This document shows positions 52,787 to 61,452 of a DNA stretch of 64,000 bases, piece after piece (within the stretch, counting starts at the first letter, position 1; every line of letters starts with the position of its first letter). The stretch is from Agreia pratensis (GTDB taxonomy: Bacteria; Actinomycetota; Actinomycetes; Actinomycetales; Microbacteriaceae). Made by a program: the position numbers and the translations under genes. Where the stretch lies: positions 62,001-126,000 of the forward strand of contig NZ_FXAY01000003.1 of assembly GCF_900177685.1 (NCBI RefSeq), written 5' to 3'. Under the pieces are notes generated by a model. The model searched no databases, was not told where the DNA came from, and worked only from the letters and a program-made list of their open reading frames with translations.

Positions 52787-53893
52787 CTAGGAACCGGGGG
52801 TACGAGCGTCAACGGGCGCGGACACACGACGTAACAGCCACCGCGGATGCGGCTCGACCAGGGGTCTGAAGAGTTTTCGAACGGGTGTCGACGCGAGCAC
52901 GAAGGTCACGATGATCGCGAATACGACCATGGCCGGCAGATACCAGAAGGGGACTTCGCCTTCGAGGACGCCCGATTCACGGAACGGATACAGCACGAAG
53001 GAATGCAACAGATAGATGTAGAGCGTCGCCTGGCCGAGGTCGGTGAAGACCGTGCGACGCCGGGGGACGAGTACGAGAAAAGCGAACGACAGGATGACGG
53101 CGACGCCGATGACGGCGAGGCGCGCGCCGCCGGACCACCACTCGGCGTAGCCCATGTCGGCGTAGGACTCGTCGAACAGGAGGAAGCGTCGGACTCCTAT
53201 CTGCCGCCAGAAGTCGATCCCGGTGAAGGCGGTGACGGCGACGGCGGCGAACACGGCGACAGCGCCTACCCGCCACCAGAGCACGGTGGACGGCGACCAC
53301 GACAACCACCGGCGTGTCAGGTCGCTGCTGCGAAGGCGCCAGCCGAGCACGAAGAAGGGCAACAGGCCGAGGGTGCGCGACACGGCGAACTCCGACGTGA
53401 TCGCCCCGAGGTATCCCGCCCACACCGAGACGACGATGCTGATCAGCAGCGGATAGCGCAGTTGTGCGAGGTAGGGGAGGGCGATGCGCCAGGCGATGAG
53501 AGAGAGGATGAACCACAGGGTCCAGGAGGGCTGGGCGAGATCGAGGTTCAGGGTGCCGACGACCGCCCATCTCACCAGGGTCCAGATCGTCTCGAAGATG
53601 AGATACGGCAGCACGAGATCCGTGACAAGCCGCTTGAGCTGCTTCGCACCGGGAGGGCTGGACTTGGCGAAATAGCCGCTCACGAGGACGAAGACGGGAA
53701 CGTGGAAGGCATAGATGACGAGGTAGACGCTGTACGAGGTGTCGGAGGCGTCGATGAGGCGCAGGATGGCGTGACCGATCACCACGAGCGTGATCGCCAG
53801 ATAGCGGGCGTTGTCCCACAGCGGCAGTCGCACCTTCGATCCGGTGGCGGGCGCAGGGTTACCCGGCTGGTCTGGCTGATGCGGTGATGTCAC
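52787..53893 (-). CDS. Acyltransferase-3 family membrane protein
   Basis: 368 residues from a GTG at 53893. About ten membrane segments. The family signature begins at WDNARYLAITLVVIGHAILR (the 'R-x10-H' with the essential His), with YLVIYAFHVPVFVLVSGYFA next and a later LGQATLYIYLLHSFVLYPF. Members O-acetylate cell-envelope sugars or peptidoglycan. No linked substrate gene; an uncoupled role in envelope modification is inferred. Confidence 0.85.
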   Translation of the reverse strand: MTSPHQPDQPGNPAPATGSKVRLPLWDNARYLAITLVVIGHAILRLIDASDTSYSVYLVIYAFHVPVFVLVSGYFAKSSPPGAKQLKRLVTDLVLPYLIFETIWTLVRWAVVGTLNLDLAQPSWTLWFILSLIAWRIALPYLAQLRYPLLISIVVSVWAGYLGAITSEFAVSRTLGLLPFFVLGWRLRSSDLTRRWLSWSPSTVLWWRVGAVAVFAAVAVTAFTGIDFWRQIGVRRFLLFDESYADMGYAEWWSGGARLAVIGVAVILSFAFLVLVPRRRTVFTDLGQATLYIYLLHSFVLYPFRESGVLEGEVPFWYLPAMVVFAIIVTFVLASTPVRKLFRPLVEPHPRWLLRRVSAPVDARTPGS

Positions 53894-54026
53894 GGCGACC
53901 AGCCTAGCTTCGGGTAGACAGCCCGGCTTTGGACGGGTCGTTACCTCGCATCGCGCGGTCGAGGCGAGGGTCTCGAACGCACTACCGTGGAAGTGAAGTT
54001 CGAACCTTGTCGGGAGAGGTAAGTCA

Positions 54027-54815
54027 ATGATTCGTCGCGCGGTCGTTACTGGAGCAAGTTCGGGCATCGGAGAAGCGACGGTCGTCGCGCTCCGCGCCGC
54101 GGGCTGGGACGTCGTGGGCGTGGCGCGACGCAGGGACCGACTCGAGGCGCTCGCGGAGCGCACGGGCGCTCAGTACTTCGTCGCAGATCTGACAGTGCAG
54201 AGCGAGGTCGATGCGCTCGCGGCGTATCTCGCCGAGACCGGTGGCGTCAGCTCTCTGATCAACAACGCCGGAGGCGCGCGCGGTCTTGACTCGATCGAGA
54301 ACGGCGATGTCGACGACTGGGCATGGATGTACGAGGTGAACGTGCTCGCCGTCAAAAGAGTCATCTCGGCTCTTCTGCCTCACCTGCGCGAGTCGGTCGG
54401 CGACGGTGGCGTCGCCGACATCGTCACCGTCACCTCGATCGCGGGCCACACGGCATACGAGGGCGGGGGCGGGTACAACGCGGCGAAGTTCGCGACGCAC
54501 GCGATGCTCGATGTGCTGCGGCTCGAGGTCAGCGGTGAACCGATCCGCGTACTCGAGATCGCCCCCGGCATGGTGTACACCGAAGAATTCTCGCTGAACC
54601 GATTCGGGGGAGACAAGGAACGAGCGGAGAGCGTCTATGCCAATGTGCCCGAACCGCTCGTCGCAGACGATGTCGCCCGCGTGATCGTGTCGATGATCGA
54701 GCAACCCCCGCACGTGTCGCTCGACCTCGTCGTCGTCAAGCCCGTGGCCCAGTCGGCACCGCACAAAGTGCATCGGGGAGCCCTTCATGTTCGGCCCGAG
54801 GATCACCGGGCCTGA
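54027..54815 (+). CDS. Short-chain dehydrogenase/reductase (YdfG type)
   Basis: 262 residues, with GGGAGAGGT upstream of the ATG. Cofactor motif GASSGIGEATVVALRAAGWD (residues 9-15 T-G-x3-G-x-G), NNAGG motif (LINNAGGARGLDS), catalytic Ser in VTVTSIAGHTAY and Y-x3-K in YNAAKFATHAML. The active-site surroundings and GMVYTEEFSL segment match serine/3-hydroxy acid dehydrogenases of the YdfG group that use NADP. Substrate unknown. Convergent with the following MFS gene. Confidence 0.9.
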   Translation: MIRRAVVTGASSGIGEATVVALRAAGWDVVGVARRRDRLEALAERTGAQYFVADLTVQSEVDALAAYLAETGGVSSLINNAGGARGLDSIENGDVDDWAWMYEVNVLAVKRVISALLPHLRESVGDGGVADIVTVTSIAGHTAYEGGGGYNAAKFATHAMLDVLRLEVSGEPIRVLEIAPGMVYTEEFSLNRFGGDKERAESVYANVPEPLVADDVARVIVSMIEQPPHVSLDLVVVKPVAQSAPHKVHRGALHVRPEDHRA

Positions 54816-54821
54816 GTCGAG

Positions 54822-56306
54822 CTACGTCTGCCCGTCGATCGGAGCGACCGGGTCGGCGAACGCAAGGCGGGGCACGAAGAGAAGCAGAACGGTCGCCGCG
54901 AGTGCCCCGACGCCGCAGATGGTCCACACCTGCATGTAGCCGACGATGCTCGACGCGGTGGCCGTCACTGTGGAGGCTCCGGCAAACAGCACGACTCCGA
55001 AGATCGCCGAGGCGAACGAGCCCCCGATCGTCTTGGTGGTGTTCGTGAGCGCAGCGGCGATGCCTGTCTGGCCACGAGGAGCCGCAGCGGCAGCGGCGCT
55101 GGGAAGAGCGCCGACCAACGCTCCCGACCCGAGCCCGGCGAGGACCATATTGGCCGCCACCTGCGCCGCAGTGTCGTGGAAGGGCAGGAACAGAAGGTAA
55201 CCGAGCGCCACCAGGCATGCGCCTCCGATGAGGGCGACGCGAGGAGTCGCCCAGGTCGAGACGATCGGAAAGAGGACCGCGCCGACGATCATCGATACGA
55301 GGTACGCGCCGATGAGGTTGGAGATATCGCTCGCGGCGAGGCCCAGACCGTATCCGTTGATGGGATCTGTCCCGGCGAATGTGCTGAGCGGCGCCTGCGC
55401 TCCCAGAAGGCTGATTCCGATGAGCCCAGCGGTGAGGAGCACTGGCCACATGGTGGGCTGAGCGAGCACCTTCATATCGATCGCCGGGTCGGGCTGTCGC
55501 CGCTCGTAGCGCACGAACGGCACAAAGACGAGGGTGCCGATGACGATGAGTGCCCAGACCCACCACGTTTCGGGGCCAGCGATTCTCAAGAAGGTCAGCC
55601 CCGAGGTGATGAGCAGCAGGCCGGCCGTGAGGATCACGAAGCCCATAACGTCGAGAGAACGTCCGGGTTGGGGTGATGAGTCGGGAACACCGATCAGCAC
55701 CACGAAGAAGACCAGCGTGACGGCGATCGCCGGAATCATCAGCGTAGGAGCGACTGTGTCACCGAACGCGGCGAAGACACGGCCACCCGCCAGAGCGCCG
55801 AGGATCGCACCCGCCTCGAGGGCGACGACGAGCAGGCCCGCCGCACGTCGGGTCTGCGATGCCGCACGGCCGGTGCGTCGCCCCCGCTCGAAGATCAGCG
55901 CGACCTCGAGTGGCAGCCACACCACGTAGAACCCCTGCAGCGCCCAGGCGATCAGAAACGACACGAAGTCGTCTGCGAAGACGAGCCACCAGCTGGCCGA
56001 TGCCGTCAGAACGGTCGTGAGCAGCAGCATCCGCTTGTGGCCCCACATGTCACCGAGCTTCGCGATGATCGGCACGACGAGGGCCGCCACGAGGAGCTGG
56101 CCGGCCTCGAACCAGTTGAAGTCGGCATCGACGATGCCCAGGTGCTTCACGAGGTCGGGTATGAGGGGAATGTAGTACCCCTGCAGGATTCCGCTGGTGA
56201 TCTCGACGAGGAAGAGATAGCCGATCAGGCTCGCCGTGACGCCCATCGACGTCTTTCCTAGGGATCGCCTCTCACCGAATCTCCGCCTGCCCGGTTCGGT
56301 CGTCAT
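54822..56306 (-). CDS. MFS transporter, DHA2 type
   Basis: 494 residues with about 14 membrane segments. Motif A is present as AKLGDMWGHKRMLLLTTVLT; motif C-like Gly-rich helix 5 (AAGLLVVALEAGAILGALAG). The N-terminus (GRRRFGERRSLGKTSMGVTA) is basic and cytoplasmic. A helical family relative of multidrug exporters; substrate unknown. Convergent with the SDR gene at 54027 with only a few bases between. Confidence 0.86.
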   Translation of the reverse strand: MTTEPGRRRFGERRSLGKTSMGVTASLIGYLFLVEITSGILQGYYIPLIPDLVKHLGIVDADFNWFEAGQLLVAALVVPIIAKLGDMWGHKRMLLLTTVLTASASWWLVFADDFVSFLIAWALQGFYVVWLPLEVALIFERGRRTGRAASQTRRAAGLLVVALEAGAILGALAGGRVFAAFGDTVAPTLMIPAIAVTLVFFVVLIGVPDSSPQPGRSLDVMGFVILTAGLLLITSGLTFLRIAGPETWWVWALIVIGTLVFVPFVRYERRQPDPAIDMKVLAQPTMWPVLLTAGLIGISLLGAQAPLSTFAGTDPINGYGLGLAASDISNLIGAYLVSMIVGAVLFPIVSTWATPRVALIGGACLVALGYLLFLPFHDTAAQVAANMVLAGLGSGALVGALPSAAAAAAPRGQTGIAAALTNTTKTIGGSFASAIFGVVLFAGASTVTATASSIVGYMQVWTICGVGALAATVLLLFVPRLAFADPVAPIDGQT

Positions 56307-56359
56307 GAGCGGATGTTACTCGCGCTGTGCCAGGTGAGAAAACCGGTACCGTATGAGGC

Positions 56360-56878
56360 ATGGTTCGAAGCGACGAGACGACAACTGCCGACACGGCCCC
56401 CCTGGCCGAACCCGAGAGGGAGGTGCTCGGATGGCTGGAGTTCGGTGATGCGTCTCGTGACCTCGCGAGAGACGTCCTCGGAAGCGGCTTCGTTCCCGAC
56501 TTCGTCATCGCCATTGCCCGAGGTGGGCTCCTGCCGGCTGGCGCGCTCGCCTACGCGCTCGGAACCAAGAGCTGCGGCAGCCTGAACGTGGAGTTCTACT
56601 CCGATATCGAGACCACTCTCGCCGAGCCCATTCTTCTGCCGCCGATGCTCGATAACACAGCTCTCATCGGTAAGAACATCCTCCTGGTAGACGACGTCGC
56701 CGACTCCGGACGCACCCTCGCCATGGTCGTCGGAATGCTCGAGAACGTCGGCGTGATCGTCAAGACGGCGACTCTGTACGCGAAGCCCCGTTCCGTGATC
56801 GAACCCGACTTCTTCTGGCGCAAGACCGACCGGTGGATCGTGTTCCCCTGGTCGGCGCATCCGCCAGTCAGCGTCTGA
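56360..56878 (+). CDS. Type I phosphoribosyltransferase
   Basis: 172 residues, ATG 7 bases after TACCGT (leaderless). PRPP-binding motif in ILLVDDVADSGRTLAMVVGM (about residues 105-124) and a hood with FVIAIARGGLLPAGALAYAL. The closest type is xanthine/hypoxanthine phosphoribosyltransferase (XPRT-like), for purine salvage. A base cannot be assigned. The stop overlaps the following gene's ATG by one base. Confidence 0.85.
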   Translation: MVRSDETTTADTAPLAEPEREVLGWLEFGDASRDLARDVLGSGFVPDFVIAIARGGLLPAGALAYALGTKSCGSLNVEFYSDIETTLAEPILLPPMLDNTALIGKNILLVDDVADSGRTLAMVVGMLENVGVIVKTATLYAKPRSVIEPDFFWRKTDRWIVFPWSAHPPVSV

Positions 56879-57603
56879 TGTCCATCCACCTCTGCGGCGG
56901 CGGCTGGCCCTTCGACGACGACGGGGCCGTCTTTCGTCCTTTTCTCGACGAGGCAACCGCTAGGGCGACCGACGCGGGTCGCCTCGACGGCCCGCGTATC
57001 GCCATCGTGCTGGTTCGCGACGGCGACGGCCCGGAGAAGTTCGCGGAGCTGTCGGCGGTATTCGGCACCCTCGGCAAGATCGATCCGATCGCCGTGCTGG
57101 CGCCGGAGGGCGCACCGATCGAGGAGTCGCTTCTTGCCGACATCGATGGTCTCGTCGTGTGGGGCGGGCTCGTCCCGGCCTACCGCGAGAGCCTGCAGTC
57201 ATCGTTCGGGGCCATCCGCGCGCTCGTGGCATCGGGTGTTCCCTACTTCGGAATGTCAGCCGGCGCCGCCGTCGTCAGCGACGGAGCGCTGATCGGGGGA
57301 TGGAAGATCGGGGACGTTCAGGTCTGCCCCGTCGACGCATCCCAGGAGATCGAGCAGGTGACCGTCGTCGAGGGAATCGGTCTCATCGATACCGCGATCG
57401 ATGTCCATGCGGCGCAATGGGGCACCGTGGCGCGGCTCATCGCAGCGACGGAGGCCGCGATCGTCGACGGCGGTCTGGCCATCGACGAACACACGGCACT
57501 GATCGTCGGCGACGGTTCGCTGCACGTGGTCGGATCGGGCAGCGTCTGGTCTGTGTCGCGTGAGAACGGCACCGTGCGAGTGTCGACCATCGGCGTCGGC
57601 TGA
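56878..57603 (+). CDS. Peptidase S51-like (class I glutamine amidotransferase fold) protein
   Basis: 241 residues. Fold of peptidase E/cyanophycinase: VPYFGMSAGAAVVSDGALIG carries the nucleophile serine elbow (G-M-S-A-G), preceded by GLVVWGGLVPAYRESLQSSF, and an AIDVHAAQWGTVARLIAATE region supplies the acid/His area. It is likely a small peptidase or hydrolase acting on Asp-containing peptides; specificity not visible. One-base stop/start overlap with the phosphoribosyltransferase gene. Confidence 0.75.
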   Translation: MSIHLCGGGWPFDDDGAVFRPFLDEATARATDAGRLDGPRIAIVLVRDGDGPEKFAELSAVFGTLGKIDPIAVLAPEGAPIEESLLADIDGLVVWGGLVPAYRESLQSSFGAIRALVASGVPYFGMSAGAAVVSDGALIGGWKIGDVQVCPVDASQEIEQVTVVEGIGLIDTAIDVHAAQWGTVARLIAATEAAIVDGGLAIDEHTALIVGDGSLHVVGSGSVWSVSRENGTVRVSTIGVG

Positions 57604-57606
57604 GCG

Positions 57607-58308
57607 ATGGCGGGTTCGCTCCACACACTCGTCTCGGAAGGCCTGATCGACCCGGCTTGGGCTGAAGCGCTGGCACCGGAGGATGAGACCATCGTCGCGC
57701 TGGGAGATTTCCTGCGCACGGAGGTGGCCGAGGGGCGCGGATACCAGCCGAGCGGCCGCGATGTGTTCCGAGCATTCCGACGCCCTCTGGCGAAGGTGCG
57801 GGTACTCATCGTGGGGCAGGATCCGTATCCCACGCCGGGGCATCCGATCGGCCTCTCGTTCGCGACCGAGGCGCACGTACGCCCTCTGCCGCGCAGCCTG
57901 CAGAACATCTACCGCGAGCTACGCGACGATCTCGGATTGGAGACTCCGCCCCACGGAGATCTGAGCTCGTGGTCGAACTCGGGCGTCATGCTGCTCAACC
58001 GGGTGCTCACCGTGCGCCCCGGAGATGCCGGCTCACACCGCAAGAAAGGCTGGGAGCGAGTGACCGATCTGGCCGTGCGCACCCTCGCGGCACGCGGCGC
58101 ACCCCTGGTGTCGATTCTGTGGGGCCGAGACGCCGCGTCGCTCGCGCCGCTTCTGGGAGATACCCCGGTCATCGAGTCCGCGCATCCCAGCCCCCTCTCG
58201 GCCAGCCGCGGATTCTTCGGGTCGCGACCCTTCAGCCGTGCGAATGCGCTGCTCGAAGCCCAGGGAGCTCAGCCAGTCGACTGGTCGCTCGCGACCGCAG
58301 CGGAATAG
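57607..58308 (+). CDS. ung: Uracil-DNA glycosylase
   Basis: 233 residues. Family 1 water-activating loop [20 protein letters not shown] (Asp, here with Pro after Tyr as in actinobacteria) and the minor-groove loop [20 protein letters not shown] with catalytic His. The phenylalanine wall [13 protein letters not shown] and [20 protein letters not shown] are also in place. It removes uracil from DNA in base-excision repair. Its stop codon TAG forms part of the -10 of the next gene. Confidence 0.95.
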   Translation: MAGSLHTLVSEGLIDPAWAEALAPEDETIVALGDFLRTEVAEGRGYQPSGRDVFRAFRRPLAKVRVLIVGQDPYPTPGHPIGLSFATEAHVRPLPRSLQNIYRELRDDLGLETPPHGDLSSWSNSGVMLLNRVLTVRPGDAGSHRKKGWERVTDLAVRTLAARGAPLVSILWGRDAASLAPLLGDTPVIESAHPSPLSASRGFFGSRPFSRANALLEAQGAQPVDWSLATAAE

Positions 58309-58317
58309 GCTTGCAGA

Positions 58318-58896
58318 ATGCTTGAAGAGGAGTACCAGCCGCGCCGCAGACTGCCGCCCGCTCTGCGTCCGAAGGCGCCGCCGCCGCCGAAGTTCGAATA
58401 CGTGATTCGCGATGCGACGACTCGGGATCTCCCCGACATTCGCGAGATCTACAACCACTACGTGGCGAACAGCACCGTCACATTCGACGAGGATCCGATG
58501 TCGCTGAAAGCGTGGCGCTCGAAGTTCGCCTGGGTCGCCAAGCTCGGATTCCCTTTTCTCGTGGCGGTGTCACCGAGCGGCAACGTTCTCGGCTTCGCCT
58601 ACGTCGCCCCGTGGAAAGAGAAGGCGGCGTATCGTCGCACCGTCGAGAACTCGATCTACCTCGGTCCGGCTGCCACCGGCAAAGGCCTCGGCAAGGCGCT
58701 GATGGGCGAGCTTCTGACTCGAGCCAAGGCCGCGGGCATCAAGGAGGTGCTCGCCGTGATCGCCGACCAGGGCGCCGAAGCCTCGCTCAAGATGCACGAG
58801 GGATTCGGATTCAAGGAGGTAGGGCGCCTGGGACGGGTCGGTTTCAAGTTCAATCGCTGGCTCGGAACCGTCATGCTCCAGAAGTCGCTGAAGTAG
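58318..58896 (+). CDS. GNAT acetyltransferase, phosphinothricin acetyltransferase-like
   Basis: 192 residues, ATG 6 bases after TAGGCT, probably leaderless. A basic Pro-rich N-terminus (about 25 residues) precedes the GNAT domain: IREIYNHYVANSTVTFDEDP (the PAT start), NSIYLGPAATGKGLGKALMG (acetyl-CoA loop R/Q-x-x-G-x-G, here TGKGLG) and KMHEGFGFKEVGRLGRVGFK. Relatives acetylate phosphinothricin or methionine sulfoximine; a methionine-derivative detoxification role is inferred from subfamily. Confidence 0.85.
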   Translation: MLEEEYQPRRRLPPALRPKAPPPPKFEYVIRDATTRDLPDIREIYNHYVANSTVTFDEDPMSLKAWRSKFAWVAKLGFPFLVAVSPSGNVLGFAYVAPWKEKAAYRRTVENSIYLGPAATGKGLGKALMGELLTRAKAAGIKEVLAVIADQGAEASLKMHEGFGFKEVGRLGRVGFKFNRWLGTVMLQKSLK

Positions 58897-58946
58897 CCCG
58901 ACGACAGATCGCCGCGGCTTCTCGGGTCGTTCCGGACCGTATCCGT

Positions 58947-59471
58947 CTATTCGCCGGTTGCGCCGTCGAGCATCTCCCGCAGAATGTCGATGTGACCGAT
59001 GTGGCGAGCCGTCTCCTCGATGAGGTGCACCGTGATCCAGCGCAGTGAGAACCGGCCATCACGGCCTCGGCACTCCTCGTCTAGGGAATGCTTTCTCTGC
59101 ACCGCACGTGACTCGGCGACGGCGGATTCGTAGTCGGCGATGATGTCGGCGAGCGTGTCTTCGTCGGTGATTCTGAACTCGCCATCGGGGTCCTCCTCCG
59201 ACCAGCGGTATGAGACATCCGACTCCCCGTCCATCACCTCGCGGAACCACGAGCGTTCTACATCTGCGAGGTGCCGGATGAGCCCGCCCACCGTGGTGAG
59301 CGATGGCAGCAGCCGGCGCGCTGCATCATCGTCGCCCAGACCCGTGGCCTTGTAGACGACGGTCGCACGCTGCAGATCGAGGAATCCCTCGAGGAGTTCG
59401 CGTTCGTCGCCGCGGTCGGGCGGTTGAGGGCGGTTGTCGTCTGGGAGGGTTCCGGTGCTTGTCGACGTCAC
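58947..59471 (-). CDS. DinB-like (DUF664) protein
   Basis: 174 residues from a GTG that follows TAGGCT by 7 bases (leaderless). Four-helix DinB fold with metal-site histidines in VGGLIRHLADVERSWFREVM and in RWITVHLIEETARHIGHIDI, which is the DUF664 arrangement. Relatives use mycothiol or bacillithiol as co-substrate in thiol-transfer reactions. Divergent from the amidase over a symmetrical promoter. Confidence 0.85.
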   Translation of the reverse strand: MTSTSTGTLPDDNRPQPPDRGDERELLEGFLDLQRATVVYKATGLGDDDAARRLLPSLTTVGGLIRHLADVERSWFREVMDGESDVSYRWSEEDPDGEFRITDEDTLADIIADYESAVAESRAVQRKHSLDEECRGRDGRFSLRWITVHLIEETARHIGHIDILREMLDGATGE

Positions 59472-59478
59472 GGAGTCC

Positions 59479-59494
59479 AGCCTAGAACTAGGCT
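59479..59494. promoter_or_regulatory. Symmetrical divergent promoter (two -10 elements head to head)
   Basis: AGCCTAGAACTAGGCT is an inverted repeat in which each arm is a TAGGCT -10 for one direction. The minus-strand element is 7 bases from the GTG of the DinB gene; the plus-strand element is 6 bases from the ATG of the amidase gene. Both mRNAs are then expected to be leaderless and to compete for the same polymerase footprint. Confidence 0.6.
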
Positions 59495-59500
59495 CGATTC

Positions 59501-60958
59501 ATGACTGCCCCGCACGAGTTCTCGGCTCTCGAACAGTACCGCTTCCTGCAACGAGGCGAGCTCGGCGTCGTCGAACTGACCCGGCACTATCTCGACCGCA
59601 TAGAAGAGCGCAACGGCGAGCTCGGCGCGTTCTTCACCGTGACCGTCGAGCGCGCCCTCGAGCGTGCCCGACACGTCGAGATGCACGTTCCGCGGTCGAC
59701 GCGTCTGTGGGGAATGCCGTTCGCCGACAAGGACCTGTGGCGACGGAAGGGGGTGCGCACGACATTCGGCTCGCGCGAGTTCGCCGACTTCGTGCCCGAG
59801 GCGAGCGACGAACTGCCCCGGGTGCTCGACGAAGCGGGTGGCGTCAGCCTCGGCAAAACCGCGACGCCCGAATTCGGCATGACCAGCCACAGCGAGACTC
59901 TCATCGCTCCGCCCGCCCGTAACCCGTGGGATCTCGATCTCGGTCCCGGCGGATCGAGCGGGGGAGCGGCAGCGGCGGTCGCGGCCGGAATGCTTCCGTT
60001 CGCACCAGGGTCGGATGGCGGCGGATCCATTCGTATCCCGGCAGCGGCCTGCGGTCTCGTGGGGATCAAGCCCTCTCGCGGGCGTGTGCCTGCTCTGTCG
60101 GGCATCGACGCGCTCGGAGGCCTTCCCGTGGCCGGGCCGATCGCTCGCAGCATCGTGGATGCGGCTTTTCTGCTCGACGGCATGATCGGGCGCCGCGGCT
60201 CGGTGATCGACGACCACTTCGCATTGCGTGCTCCGGGTGAGAACGATGGCGACTTTCTGGGCTACGCCATCAGGGGCGAGGGCCGCTTTCAGATCGGGGT
60301 CTGCGTCGACTCGCCGTGGTCGACATCGCACGAAATCGTCATCGACCCCGAGATCTCAACGGTGCTCGCCGACACGATCGCCCTCCTCTCCGAACTCGGG
60401 CACGGAATAGAGGAGGTCGCCCTCGACCCGGTTCCCGGCTACGGGGCGGCGTTCACCACCGTGTGGCAGGCGGGTGCGGCCCAGATCCGGCTCGGTTCGG
60501 GTGCGCCGGCTCGGGTGGGTGATACGGATGCCGATGGTCGCGTCGAGCCTCTCACCCGTTGGCTTCGACATCGCGGTCGGGAGCTGACAGCCGTGCAGCT
60601 CGCGGAGGCGCTGGCTGAGCTGGCTCGCTTCGAGCGTCGCATCATCGGCGACTTCTCTGGTTTCGATGCTGTACTCACGCCGACGCTCGCCCTGCTGCCC
60701 AGACCCATCGACTGGTACGACACCGTCGACCCCGAGCGCAACTTCGCCCAGCAGGTGGTGTATTCGCCGTTCTCGTCGTTCGTCAACGCGGCTGGGCTCC
60801 CCGCTGTCACTGTGCCGGTCGGCACGAGCTCGACCGGTCTCCCGATCGGCATGCAGCTCGTCGGCAGGCCCGGAGGAGAGGGCATACTCCTCGCGCTCGC
60901 ACGTCAGATGGAGCGTCGGCTGCGGTGGGATGAGAGGCACCCGCCGATCTGGGCATAA
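59501..60958 (+). CDS. Amidase signature enzyme
   Basis: 485 residues. The amidase catalytic triad region is intact: a Lys in SLGKTATPEFGMTSHSE (about residue 115-130) and the two serines in LGPGGSSGGAAAAVAAGMLP, with SDGGGSIRIPAAACGLVGIK next. Full length for the family. Such enzymes hydrolyse amide substrates; the closest group acts on small or aryl amides, not the GatA tRNA transamidase (no GatB/C nearby). Substrate unknown. Confidence 0.92.
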   Translation: MTAPHEFSALEQYRFLQRGELGVVELTRHYLDRIEERNGELGAFFTVTVERALERARHVEMHVPRSTRLWGMPFADKDLWRRKGVRTTFGSREFADFVPEASDELPRVLDEAGGVSLGKTATPEFGMTSHSETLIAPPARNPWDLDLGPGGSSGGAAAAVAAGMLPFAPGSDGGGSIRIPAAACGLVGIKPSRGRVPALSGIDALGGLPVAGPIARSIVDAAFLLDGMIGRRGSVIDDHFALRAPGENDGDFLGYAIRGEGRFQIGVCVDSPWSTSHEIVIDPEISTVLADTIALLSELGHGIEEVALDPVPGYGAAFTTVWQAGAAQIRLGSGAPARVGDTDADGRVEPLTRWLRHRGRELTAVQLAEALAELARFERRIIGDFSGFDAVLTPTLALLPRPIDWYDTVDPERNFAQQVVYSPFSSFVNAAGLPAVTVPVGTSSTGLPIGMQLVGRPGGEGILLALARQMERRLRWDERHPPIWA

Positions 60959-60975
60959 AGGATTCTCTTCGCAGG

Positions 60976-60994
60976 TTAGGTATGCCTATACTAA
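60976..60994 (+). promoter_or_regulatory. DtxR/IdeR-type iron box
   Basis: TTAGGTATGCCTATACTAA matches the DtxR/IdeR consensus TTAGGTTAGGCTAACCTAA at about 14 of 19 positions, with both outer arms intact. It overlaps a TATACT -10 (60987-60992) and ends 5 bases before the ATG of the SIP-domain gene, so binding of the iron-loaded repressor would block that promoter. Confidence 0.65.
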
Positions 60995-60999
60995 GTCCG

Positions 61000-61410
61000 A
61001 TGAGAGTTCTGATGACCGAGGCGGGAGCCATGCCCACGACCGCCGGGCGCGTACTGCTGGCAGGCGATTCGTCGATCATTCCCGTCATCCAGGGCCTGAT
61101 AGAGACCCTTCCCGACAACGCTCGCGGGCAGATCTTCATCGAGGTGGAGTCGGCGCTCGACATCACCCCGCTCGTCACGCCCGAGCGCATCACGGTGAGC
61201 TGGCTCGCTCGCGACGTGCGCGCTGGCGCTCCGGGCCAGATCCTCGATCGCGCGATTCGAGCCTGGGTCAGCGAGATGACCACTGGCGACGTCGTGACAG
61301 ACGGAGCCGAGTTGTGCGTCTGGCTCGGCGGTGAGGCCGCCCGCATCGACGATCTCCGTTCCGAGCTGGCTGAACGTCTCGGCTCCAGTCGCGAGACCCT
61401 CGCGCGGTAA
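61000..61410 (+). CDS. SIP-domain protein (siderophore-interacting type), stand-alone
   Basis: 136 residues from the ATG at 61000, 7 bases after TATACT. It corresponds to the NADPH-binding C-terminal half of siderophore-reductase proteins: AGRVLLAGDSSIIPVIQGLI (residues about 14-33), a central ITVSWLARDVRAG and ELCVWLGGEAARIDDLRSEL. The FAD-binding N-terminal half is absent, as in stand-alone SIP proteins. Expression under an iron box (60976-60994) suggests a role in iron release from siderophores. Confidence 0.82.
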   Translation: MRVLMTEAGAMPTTAGRVLLAGDSSIIPVIQGLIETLPDNARGQIFIEVESALDITPLVTPERITVSWLARDVRAGAPGQILDRAIRAWVSEMTTGDVVTDGAELCVWLGGEAARIDDLRSELAERLGSSRETLAR

Positions 61411-61452
61411 ATCGGCCCCGTCGGAGCTCCGGTTGTCCGGTGCAGCCGCCGC

